64,000 nt of DNA, taken from an uncultured Acidobacteriota bacterium. GTDB lineage: Bacteria; Acidobacteriota; Blastocatellia; RBC074. The position numbers and the translations under genes were made by a program. Where the stretch lies: NCBI GenBank assembly GCA_902825875.1, contig CADECP010000035.1, positions 1 through 64,000 on the forward strand, read 5' to 3'. Under the pieces are notes generated by a model. That model made no database searches. It had not been told where the DNA came from and worked only from the letters and a program-made list of their open reading frames with translations. Shown here one piece after another: positions 29,801 through 38,103 of the stretch. Every line of letters begins with the position of its first letter. The stretch's first letter is position 1.

Positions 29801-30636
29801 GCGTTTGCGTTCCGTCCGTCAATCCGATTCCCGACGACAGAGCCGGAGCGTCACAAACTTTCTGTCCCGGCAGACCGGTTTCGGGCATTGGCGCGGTAAA
29901 CATTTTTGAAACGACCGGGCGCTCACTTTACGATTCGTTGCAGGTGGAATTGCGAAGCCGGTTTCGCCAATCGCTTCAGCTTCAAGCGTCGTATGTGTTT
30001 TCAAACGCACGCGATGATGTGTCGGAAGCTTTCGACCTGGCCGGATCGTCTTCGCTGCCGCAAAACAGCACCAAGCTCGACAACGAACGTGGCGCGGCCA
30101 ATTTCGATATTCGCCATCGTGGAACTTTTGCGGCGATTTACAGCCCGAACGAACTCAAAAACAAACTGGCTTCGATGGGTTGGTTGCTGAACGGTTTGCA
30201 AGTTGCGGCAATTGGTCGAGTGCAATCCGCTCAGCCGTTCACAGTCAATTCTGTGTACGACGTGAATCTGGATGGCAATCTGACCGACCGATTGAATTCC
30301 ACAGACGGATTGCGTGTCAGCAATGACGGCCGCCAACCTATTGTCGTGCAAACGGCGAACGTCACTTCTCTGCTGGCAGCCACCGGAAGCGATGGGCAGA
30401 TTGGCCGCAACGCTTTTCGCGCGGGAGGGCTGTTTGAATTCGACCTGGCCGTCAGCAAGGCATTCACCTTTACCGGCAGCCGCAAGATCGTTTTCCGCGC
30501 CGATTTTTTCAATTTGTTCAACCGTGCGAATTACGGAATTCCTGTGCGATTGCTGGAAGCTCCCGGTTTCGGCAAAGCCGTCAATACGGTCACGCCCGGT
30601 TTGCGCGTGCAGTTCAGTTTGAAGTTTGAGTTTTGA
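26857..30636 (+). CDS. TonB-dependent receptor, Oar-like, with carboxypeptidase-regulatory domain (paralogue 2)
   Basis: A 1259-residue outer-membrane receptor. The start follows CAGGAGAA and gives a clear signal peptide ending in ATASAQ. A carboxypeptidase-regulatory domain (about 25-110) is followed by a Pro/Thr repeat linker (TPPTTPPTPPTTPPAP), then the plug with FSVNGLRSRANNFTVDGSDN and VSKSGGNQIHGNLYSFF, then a barrel ending in QFSLKFEF. It shares these blocks with the receptor at 20376, so the two are paralogues. It is followed after 41 bases by the giant kelch protein gene, suggesting the receptor and that surface protein work together. Confidence 0.9.
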   Translation: MPNTIKTFSCSFALLLILCLSFATASAQDTVTGAFEGTVTDNITGLAIEGATAEITNVETGITATKLTDARGRFYQGLLLPALYKIRVTKTGYLPNETFQRLKIARTGEVVPVPVGLDPAPATAPPATPPTTPPTPPTTPPAPIPPAAAATAAGNEVRSSINTLDARRSGSFSETEVTALPLGGTTFTRSFDELALLLPGVAPPPQTLGSVAGPGQGAGVGTSGQFSVNGLRSRANNFTVDGSDNNDDDIGVRRQGFLSLVPQPIESIREYQAITLLAPAQFGRNFGANVNAVSKSGGNQIHGNLYSFFNSSQLNARNPFDTANGNDLIRVAATNGNGALMDGQPLQVRNHSGSEDSFTLAKFGATLGGPIRREKTFYFFSLEAQRINATKEENFAVPTIEQRGIFGSGATGVSSNPFSPTTAVRTRPTSTGGDAFFSLFPFANNPGGIYGANTYTQVLPASGRGVVGSIKLDHNFKLNDRTQSLTGRYNVTDDWREISKTGEAIFSTLRPEVRAQNLSLFFNSQLSDRVFNQVRASYGRTRLLFREVRPCTATDSAFSNDCLLPSDRFPNEPFLLNRTSTTNQTVPGVVSQTPITYSRVIFNNAPVHTETDLGPIGQVQIAGFSPLGVDVYNFPQSRVNNTYQLADVLTARVGNQSLAFGADIRRSELNSNLPRTSRPFVTFNGAPPLFSGSFFKPEDLASTGAPSNFFLTLTNTGTAPVESAADLSLRFYQLNFFAQNDWRILPNLSLALGLRYETNSTPRESNNRIEQTFNSTALDLVPGLRTFTGNRDQIFQPDRNNLAPRVSAAFSPSWFGKNRTTVFRGGFGMFFDQILGAVVSQSRNVYPTFLPMNFGGLFAQTDDVRLRYVNPATTSLQGVPLVRGLNQLNLPLNAGLVQLLNQNFPPAFGLTLPSERLNLPNAFHYTFAIEQQLSRELTVSFAYVGTSGRSLLRFTTPNLGSATNILPTRFAAVGIEPRVFGRVCVPSVNPIPDDRAGASQTFCPGRPVSGIGAVNIFETTGRSLYDSLQVELRSRFRQSLQLQASYVFSNARDDVSEAFDLAGSSSLPQNSTKLDNERGAANFDIRHRGTFAAIYSPNELKNKLASMGWLLNGLQVAAIGRVQSAQPFTVNSVYDVNLDGNLTDRLNSTDGLRVSNDGRQPIVVQTANVTSLLAATGSDGQIGRNAFRAGGLFEFDLAVSKAFTFTGSRKIVFRADFFNLFNRANYGIPVRLLEAPGFGKAVNTVTPGLRVQFSLKFEF

Positions 30637-30647
30637 TTTTGACGCAG

Positions 30648-30660
30648 GCGGGACGCCCGC
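30648..30660. repeat. small GC-rich palindrome between receptor 2 and the kelch gene
   Basis: GCGGG (30648-30652) and CCCGC (30656-30660) surround ACG, eight bases before the CAGGAGG of the kelch gene. It could fold in the mRNA leader; nothing more can be claimed. Confidence 0.4.
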
Positions 30661-30677
30661 GCTTCTCAGGAGGCTTT

Positions 30678-33600
30678 ATGTTGTTCAACCGTTTTTCCTC
30701 GTCGAACCGAATCTTGCTGGCGCTGTTGTTGCTGTCAGGCTGTTTGTTTGCTGCGCGCCAACAATCGGCGCATGAACTGCGTCAACCCGCAGTGAAACCT
30801 GCCGGAATCCAATTTGCCGCACGACCTTTGCCTGATGTGCGAGTGCTGCACACGACAACGTTGCTGCCCAACGGTCAGGTGCTGGTCGCGGGCGGCAGCG
30901 CCAACGGTTCGGATAATTCAGCGACCAATTCGGCGTTTTTGTACACTCCAACCACGGGTTTGTGGACGGAAATTGCCGGAATGAAAGTCAGCCGAAAAGG
31001 TCATTTCGCCGCTCTGTTGCAAAACGGGAAAGTGCTGGTCGGCGGCGGCAAAAACTCTAACGGCATTTTGACTTCAGCGGAGTTATTCGATCCAGCCACG
31101 CAAAGTTGGACGCTGACGGGTTCGATGACCAAATCGCGGTTCCGCGCGTCGGCGTCGTTGCTGTCTTACGCTTCAAATGCTGTCGGCAATTCGCGTAATG
31201 GATTTGTGCTGGCCGTTGGCGGTGAAAGCGATAACGCAACCATTCTGGACACGGCAGAGCATTACGATCCGGACGCAGGAACCTGGAAACAAACAACAAC
31301 CAAACTCTTTCAATCGCGCGTGGCTCACACCGCAACTTTGCTGACCAACGGAGATTTGCTGGTCGCAGGCGGCTATGCGACGCCGTTCAATCCGCTGACT
31401 TCGGCGGAAATTTACGACCCGCTGACCGACAAATGGAAAACGACAGACAGTCTGAAAACCGCGCGGTTCGGCCACAGCGCAACCCTGCTGGCGAATGGGC
31501 AGGTGCTGGTTGCCGGTGGAATCGCCACCAACGGAACGGCGCTCGATTCGGCAGAAACATTCGATCTGGCGACGCGCAAATGGACAGTCGAGCCAAATAA
31601 AATGACGGCACTTCGCGCATTTCACACAGCATCGTTGTTACCGAACGGAACCGTATTCGTGCTGGGCGGATTTACTTCGCTACAAGGCGAAGGCTCGAAC
31701 AAAGGCGAAATTTATTCGCCGACCAGCAAGCAATGGAGTGCAGCAGGAACTTTTGGCGAAATGCGCGGCGCGCACACAGCCACGTTGTTGGCGAATGCTC
31801 GCGTGCTGGCAATCGGCGGAGCTTCGTCGGCGTCGCTGGTCAGCGCGTTGGCGACAGCGGAATTGCACGATCCGGCGGTCGGTCAATGGCTGACGCAAAT
31901 CAATTCTCCGAATCAACCGCGTTACAACCACACGGCCACGTTACTGGCCAACGGCAAAGTGCTGGTCGCTGGCGGCAGCGATTTCAACGGCGCAATGCGT
32001 TTTGCAGAGCTTTACGATCCGGCAACCGATACCTGGACGCGAACCAGCGATATGCTGACTTCCAGAACCAGTCACACGGCAACGCTGCTTCGCAACGGAA
32101 AAGTTCTGGTGACAGGCGGCGTCCAAGCCGGTGGTTCAATTTTAGAGTCAGCGGAATTATTTGACCCTGCAACTGGCGCGTGGTCTGCAACCACCAACCT
32201 GATGCCCAACAAACGCACTGACCATACGGCAACATTGATGGCCGATGGCAGAGTGTTGGTGACGGGCGGATGGAACCTGTCGCCAAGCACGACCATTCTG
32301 AAAACCTGCGACATTTATGATCCTACTGCCAATTCGTGGACAAGCGTCAACGGCATGAATCAGGCGCGGCGGTTTCATACGGCGACGCTGTTATATGACG
32401 GGCGACTGTTGGTTGTCGGTGGCGATACGACCAGCACGTTGATGACTTCGGAAACGTTCGATCCCGCGACCGGACGCTGGACTCAGCAAACCAGCACAAT
32501 GCACGTTGGCCATTTTCGACATACGGCCACGCTGCTGCCGAACGGCAGAGTGCTGATCGTTTCCGGTCTGCAATCAAACAGCGGATTGCCTACGGCATAT
32601 TCCGGCAGCGCGAATTTGTTTGATCCGGCGGGACAAGGAAAATGGGATTCAGTGACTGCGCCGAACGGACGCGACGGCCACACCTCAACGCTGCTGCCGA
32701 ATGGCAAAGCGTTGATCATGGGCGGATACACCATTCAATCCAGCGGCGGAAGCGGCAGCGCCATCAACAATGTGGACGCTGTTGAATTGTATGATCCCGG
32801 TAAAGGAACCTCTGTGCCTTTCAGCGGAACAACCAACATCACATTTCCGCGCGATGGGCATTCGGCGACATTGTTGCCAAACGGTAGGGTTTTGGTTGTC
32901 GGCGGACGCGCGCAAACCACTGCTTCAAACGGCAGCACGGTTGAAGTGCTGGTCGCTCAAGTAGAGCTTTACGACATCGGGTTGAATGCCTTGCCGACGG
33001 TCGCCCCCGCCATCACCAGCGTCAACTGGAACGGCAGCGGCAACGCGGCCTGCATTTCCGGCATACGCTTTCAAGGCGGCGGCGAAGCAGCCAGCGGCAA
33101 CCCAAACAGTTCCAACGCAAATTATCCTGTTGTGCAATTGATGCGGCTGGACAATGAGCAAATCTATTTTTTATCGCCCGACGCCAACTCCAATCAGTGC
33201 TCATTCAAGGGCTGGTCGAACAACAGCTACGCTTCGCTGACTGTTCCGGCGACAACTTTGCCGGGAACGAACAACAACCTGCTGCCCGGCCCGGCGATGA
33301 TGACTGTGTTCAGCAACGGCGTGCCGAGTTCGCGCGCGTTCATTCTTGCGCCCGGAGCGGCTCTGGGCGGAGGCGTCGTTTCGTTGGCCAATTTGATTGG
33401 GCGCATTCACACGGTTGCAGATTCCGGTTTGCAAGTGAACGTCGAGCTTCGCTCTTCGACCGGCGAAGTTCGCAACATACAGTCTGGACCGAACGGCGAA
33501 TTCGTTTTTGAAGACGTTCCGACCAAAACTGCCGACACGGCAGCAACCGATTTGTCGCCAAGCCAGATTACTGAAGACGGTCCGACAACGACCGTTACCG

Positions 33601-36600
33601 TCACCGGCAACGGTTTTACATCGAATTCAGTCGTATTGTTTAACGGCCAACAACTGGCAACGACACTGCTTTCTTCCACGCAAGTTCGCGGCACAGTGCT
33701 TTCGCAATTGATTCAAAATCCTGGCTTCGCCAGCATCGTAGTGCGAACGATCATCGGCAATGAAGTCATCAACACGGCTCCGTTGATTTTGCAGATTACG
33801 GCATCGTCGCCGGCAACTCGGCCAAACATCGCCAGCCTGGTTCCGGCTTCAACAACCGTGAACGCTTCGCCCGGAACCATCACCATCAACGGAACCAACT
33901 TGTTGAACGGAACGACTCAGGTGCTTTGGAACGGGCAAGCGCGCGAAATCCAAACCAGCCAATCCACTTCGACCAAGCTTGTGTTTGCCGCCAACTCAGC
34001 GGATTTCACTAAACCCGGCACGGCTTCCGTCCAAGTCGTCAATGCAGGCGGCACATCGAACACATCTCCGTTCACAATCACCGCAACGCCGATTCCAACT
34101 ATCAGCAGCCTGAGTCCGTCATCCACCATCGTCGGCACAACGTTGTCAGAAATCACGATCGCCGGAACCAACTTGATTAACGCCAACGGCACGACTCAAG
34201 TGTTGTGGAATGGCCAAAGCCGCACGATCAACGCCAACAGTTCATCAGCAACCAAACTGATTTTCATCCCATTGACCAGCGACTTTTTGACCGTAGGCAC
34301 AGCGACGGTTCGCGTGCTGCACACCACTGCCGGGGTGCAGACGTTTTCCAACATCGTCAATTTCTCAATCAACCAGCAACCGGTTCCGACGATCACCAGT
34401 TTGACGCCGACTTCGACGACCGTACCAATCACGACGAACAATTCGATTTTGGATTTACCTGTCGGAGTGATCGGAAGCAATTTCGCCAGCAACTCCGTCG
34501 TCCGCATCAACGGCAAACAATTGACAACCACGTTCGTCAATTCGACGCGACTGAACGTCAACGTTCCCGGCGCGTTGATTGCCACGCAAACCAGTTTGAG
34601 TTTTTCGGTGCTGAATCCAACAACGAATCTGACATCGAACGTCGTGTCGTTTCCAATCAATCGCACCACGCCGGACACAGTTGGTTCTGTGCTGGCTTAC
34701 CCGCTGTACAATTCGACCTGCACGACAACCGGAACCGCCGTCACCTGTTCGACCAACACTACGATTTCGATCACCAACACCAATGCTCAGCAAACTGCGC
34801 GCGTGCGATTTTTCTTTGTCGAAGCCACGACCGGCATTGCCAACAACGTCATTCGAACGATCAACCCGAATCAAACGTTGACGTTTTTGGCTTCGGATGT
34901 GAACCCTTCGCAACGCGGTTACGTGCTGGCGGTAGCAATCAATTCATCCAATTGCCCGACGGTGTTCAATTTCCTTCGCGGTTCTGAAACTGTGACGACC
35001 ATCATCAACCAACGCACTTACAGCGGTTCAGTCAGCGCCATTCCGATACGAGGCATCGTCGCTCCTACCTGCACAGCGTCGTCAACTTCTGCAACCTTGA
35101 GCTTCAATGGCAGCGGTTACGACCGTTTTCCCAGTCAGGTCGTTGCCGACAGCGCGACAACTTCCAGCAGTTCCACCGGAACGTTGTTGGTGGTCAATGC
35201 GGTTGGCGGCAATTTGGTGGGCAGCAATCGAGCCAGCAATTTCGCCGCGCCTGGCACGTTGCTGGGACAAGTCGTGGACGCTTCGCTCAATTCGTTTTCG
35301 TTCACAGACAGCACCACGTCGTCGCAAATCTTTACGGAATTGAGCCGCGCCTATCCGCGAACTTCGCCAAGCTTCGATCAAATCATCCCGTCCGGCCAAA
35401 CCGGTAAGCTGGCGATGTATGCCGGGCCGGGACTTTTCGGCATGACTTTGTTCAGAAGTGTCAGCGGCAATTCGGCGACATTGCTGAGAACCGTTGCATT
35501 CAAAACTCCAACTGTGGTGATTCCGGTCAACAATTTCGTCTTCACATTTACCGATGATCGAAACGATAATCGAAACGATGCCGGAACTCAGTCAGCCAAC
35601 ATCGGGCGCGAAATCAGCCAGCCCATCAATCCGGTACAAACGGGAACCGGCGAAGCAATTTTTTCCGCGACTTCCGCGAATGCGCCGCCGACAACATTTA
35701 TCAGCAACATTGCTCAACAACAACAACCCGGAGCGCCGATCAGTTACACCATCACTCCGAGCGGCAAAATTGCGACAGGCGAATCAATCGTCTTTGTGCC
35801 GCAATCTAGAACCGTGACGCCCGGCGGCAGCGGAACGATTTCATTCAACCAAACCGCCGAAAGTCCTGAACAGGCAGTCAACAACAATTTCTGCGGCCAG
35901 ACTTCGCCCGGCCTGAGCATCGCAGGCAGATTGAGCATGCCGGTTGGTTACACGTCGGAATTGATTCCGGTCAACTTGCACCTGACCAACAACAGAGCGC
36001 CAAGCTGCCAATTGCTCACCGATGTGCAAACAACGAGTTTGGCAAACAGCGGCAATTACGTTGTTCCTGACGATCTGATGGACGATGTGCTGGGATTGGA
36101 AGGCAGTTACGAAATCACTCCGACTGACAATCGCTTTTTGTTTAGTTCTCAAGCTTTGGGACAGGAAGGCGCAACGACTGCATTGGCTCCGCCGCTGACC
36201 GGGGCTTCATTGGGATGGAATTTCAGCGCCACTGCGGCAAGCGTTTGCCCTTCGCCAGCATCGCTTTCGCCAACGGCAAATGGCGTGGCCGACCTGCAAA
36301 CCTGTGCCGGTCAACCGATCAACTTGTCTGTACCGGCAGTTCCGAACGCGACGACTTACACCTGGATTTTGCCTGGAAACACTATGGTCGCCGGGCGAAC
36401 TCCAACGATCAACAACCCAACAACCGGAACGTACAGGGTTCAAATTTCCGTGCCTTCGTGTGCGATTGTCGAAGCTTCGGTGCAAGTGACAGTCAATCCA
36501 ACAGCCAGCGCCAACGCCGGAACCGATCAATCCAAAGCCAAAACCGGCGAAAGTACGAGCTTTAATTTGGCAGGCATGGTTTCTGCCGGAGCAACCGTTG

Positions 36601-38054
36601 TTTGGTCGCAAATCAGCAGCACAGGCGACGCCGAAGCAACCATCGCGGATCGCAGCAGCGTGACTTCGCAGGTCAACGTCACCGGAACCGGAACTGTGAC
36701 GTTGCAATTGACTGCTGCCAGCCAGACCGATTGCGGAACTGCCAACGACACAGTGCTGCTGACAGTCAGCAATCAAGTGCTGTGTCCGACGGTTGGCGGC
36801 GTGTCGCTGCCAAGCGCCTTGCCCGGCGCGGACGTAAACATCACCGGAACGAATTTCACCGGCGCAACCGATGTGCGATTCAATGGTCTGCAAGCCGTAT
36901 TCAGCGTCGTCAACGACACAACCATCAACGCAACCGTTCCGCCCGGAGCCACAAGCGGCCCGATAACTGTCAGCAAAACCGGCTGCACAGACGCCGCAAT
37001 GAGCATCAACATTTTGCCGAGTTACGAAGGCGACGTGACTCCGCGCCCGACCGGCAACGGCAATGGAATTGTGACCGTCGCCGATTGGGTGCAAATAGGT
37101 TTGTTCATCGCCAATCCCGGTTTGGCCAAAGCGGGCAGCGAATTTCAACGCGCAGACTGCGCTCCGTTGGCGACTTCGGGCGACGGCCAATTGACGATGA
37201 GCGATTGGGTTCAGGCCGGGCGATTTGCGGCGGCGCTTGATCCGATTCCGTCGGCGGGCGGTCAGGCAACGACGGCTTCGTTGAGCGGCCTGCCAATTCC
37301 CCATCGGTCTTCGCTGTCTGCGGTTCGCAACCTGGATGAACTGAGGCATCGCGGCGTGCCTGCGACAGTTCGACTGACCACGTTGAACCATCAGGCAATG
37401 GTCTTTCTTGATGCCACAGGCGAAGAAAACGCAGTCGGTTTCAGCCTGACTTTCGACCGCACGAAATGGCGAATCGTTTCCGTCACGCGCGGAACCGATG
37501 CCGAAAACGCAATGTTCAACGTCAGCAACCTGAAAACCACCGACAACAGCGTTGGCTTAGGTGTGGCTCTGAAAGCCGGGCAAACCTGGCAATCCGGCGA
37601 ACGCCAACTTGCGGTCATCAACTTTGCGCCGGTCGCCGAAAACTCCCGCGAACTGAACGAACTGGCTTTCGCTGATTTTCCGATTGCGCGCGAAGTCGTC
37701 AGCGAAAAAGCTTCGCCGCTGCTCGCCGGGTTCAAAGTGAACGGCATCGAGCAATTGACTGTTACTCCGTCTGTGGATTTCGGTTCAGCGGAAATGCTGC
37801 CCGGCCACGTGGCACTAGCCGCGTTAAGCCCTCACGATCTTCAACGACGTTTGCCGCCTGCGCGCGAAGCTCGCTGGCAAATCGTGTTGCGCGACAGTTC
37901 AGGCGTCGAACATCGCATTCACTTCTTTGACGCTTCGTCGGAGCAAGTGCAATTCCAAATTCCTTATGAAACCAGCGCAGGAATCGCCACTGTGTTCATC
38001 AAATCATCAACCGGCTGGGCTGGCATTGGTTCGCTGCTGATTGGCCAACGATAG
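30678..38054 (+). CDS. giant surface lipoprotein candidate: kelch propellers, TIG domains, dockerin-like and cohesin-like modules
   Basis: A 2458-residue exported protein, start after CAGGAGG. The signal sequence ends with LSGC at residues 19-22, a lipobox, so it may be a lipoprotein. Residues about 46-770 hold 14 kelch repeats of the form HTATLLxNGxVLVxGG, enough for two seven-bladed propellers. Next come IPT/TIG-like domains (about 955-1340; for example PTISSLSPSSTIVG and LWNGQSRTI), long beta-rich stretches, a PKD/Ig-like region near 1900-2035 and a further TIG. A dockerin-like pair of Asp loops (GNGNGIVTVADWVQIG; SGDGQLTMSDWVQAG) lies near 2118-2190, followed by a cohesin-like domain (ENAVGFSLTFDRTKWRIVSV) to the end. 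No enzyme motif was seen. It probably binds glycan or protein at the surface. Confidence 0.8.
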   Translation: MLFNRFSSSNRILLALLLLSGCLFAARQQSAHELRQPAVKPAGIQFAARPLPDVRVLHTTTLLPNGQVLVAGGSANGSDNSATNSAFLYTPTTGLWTEIAGMKVSRKGHFAALLQNGKVLVGGGKNSNGILTSAELFDPATQSWTLTGSMTKSRFRASASLLSYASNAVGNSRNGFVLAVGGESDNATILDTAEHYDPDAGTWKQTTTKLFQSRVAHTATLLTNGDLLVAGGYATPFNPLTSAEIYDPLTDKWKTTDSLKTARFGHSATLLANGQVLVAGGIATNGTALDSAETFDLATRKWTVEPNKMTALRAFHTASLLPNGTVFVLGGFTSLQGEGSNKGEIYSPTSKQWSAAGTFGEMRGAHTATLLANARVLAIGGASSASLVSALATAELHDPAVGQWLTQINSPNQPRYNHTATLLANGKVLVAGGSDFNGAMRFAELYDPATDTWTRTSDMLTSRTSHTATLLRNGKVLVTGGVQAGGSILESAELFDPATGAWSATTNLMPNKRTDHTATLMADGRVLVTGGWNLSPSTTILKTCDIYDPTANSWTSVNGMNQARRFHTATLLYDGRLLVVGGDTTSTLMTSETFDPATGRWTQQTSTMHVGHFRHTATLLPNGRVLIVSGLQSNSGLPTAYSGSANLFDPAGQGKWDSVTAPNGRDGHTSTLLPNGKALIMGGYTIQSSGGSGSAINNVDAVELYDPGKGTSVPFSGTTNITFPRDGHSATLLPNGRVLVVGGRAQTTASNGSTVEVLVAQVELYDIGLNALPTVAPAITSVNWNGSGNAACISGIRFQGGGEAASGNPNSSNANYPVVQLMRLDNEQIYFLSPDANSNQCSFKGWSNNSYASLTVPATTLPGTNNNLLPGPAMMTVFSNGVPSSRAFILAPGAALGGGVVSLANLIGRIHTVADSGLQVNVELRSSTGEVRNIQSGPNGEFVFEDVPTKTADTAATDLSPSQITEDGPTTTVTVTGNGFTSNSVVLFNGQQLATTLLSSTQVRGTVLSQLIQNPGFASIVVRTIIGNEVINTAPLILQITASSPATRPNIASLVPASTTVNASPGTITINGTNLLNGTTQVLWNGQAREIQTSQSTSTKLVFAANSADFTKPGTASVQVVNAGGTSNTSPFTITATPIPTISSLSPSSTIVGTTLSEITIAGTNLINANGTTQVLWNGQSRTINANSSSATKLIFIPLTSDFLTVGTATVRVLHTTAGVQTFSNIVNFSINQQPVPTITSLTPTSTTVPITTNNSILDLPVGVIGSNFASNSVVRINGKQLTTTFVNSTRLNVNVPGALIATQTSLSFSVLNPTTNLTSNVVSFPINRTTPDTVGSVLAYPLYNSTCTTTGTAVTCSTNTTISITNTNAQQTARVRFFFVEATTGIANNVIRTINPNQTLTFLASDVNPSQRGYVLAVAINSSNCPTVFNFLRGSETVTTIINQRTYSGSVSAIPIRGIVAPTCTASSTSATLSFNGSGYDRFPSQVVADSATTSSSSTGTLLVVNAVGGNLVGSNRASNFAAPGTLLGQVVDASLNSFSFTDSTTSSQIFTELSRAYPRTSPSFDQIIPSGQTGKLAMYAGPGLFGMTLFRSVSGNSATLLRTVAFKTPTVVIPVNNFVFTFTDDRNDNRNDAGTQSANIGREISQPINPVQTGTGEAIFSATSANAPPTTFISNIAQQQQPGAPISYTITPSGKIATGESIVFVPQSRTVTPGGSGTISFNQTAESPEQAVNNNFCGQTSPGLSIAGRLSMPVGYTSELIPVNLHLTNNRAPSCQLLTDVQTTSLANSGNYVVPDDLMDDVLGLEGSYEITPTDNRFLFSSQALGQEGATTALAPPLTGASLGWNFSATAASVCPSPASLSPTANGVADLQTCAGQPINLSVPAVPNATTYTWILPGNTMVAGRTPTINNPTTGTYRVQISVPSCAIVEASVQVTVNPTASANAGTDQSKAKTGESTSFNLAGMVSAGATVVWSQISSTGDAEATIADRSSVTSQVNVTGTGTVTLQLTAASQTDCGTANDTVLLTVSNQVLCPTVGGVSLPSALPGADVNITGTNFTGATDVRFNGLQAVFSVVNDTTINATVPPGATSGPITVSKTGCTDAAMSINILPSYEGDVTPRPTGNGNGIVTVADWVQIGLFIANPGLAKAGSEFQRADCAPLATSGDGQLTMSDWVQAGRFAAALDPIPSAGGQATTASLSGLPIPHRSSLSAVRNLDELRHRGVPATVRLTTLNHQAMVFLDATGEENAVGFSLTFDRTKWRIVSVTRGTDAENAMFNVSNLKTTDNSVGLGVALKAGQTWQSGERQLAVINFAPVAENSRELNELAFADFPIAREVVSEKASPLLAGFKVNGIEQLTVTPSVDFGSAEMLPGHVALAALSPHDLQRRLPPAREARWQIVLRDSSGVEHRIHFFDASSEQVQFQIPYETSAGIATVFIKSSTGWAGIGSLLIGQR

Positions 38055-38085
38055 TTGTGGGACAATTTTCCAAATTGTCCCACAA
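38055..38085. repeat. palindromic repeat, GTGGGACA family (copy 3)
   Basis: TTGTGGGACAATTT (38055-38068) and its perfect inverse (38072-38085) flank TCC. It begins immediately after the stop of the kelch gene and ends 18 bases before the next start codon. Confidence 0.85.
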
Positions 38086-38103
38086 CCCTGAACAGGAAAC
38101 TTT

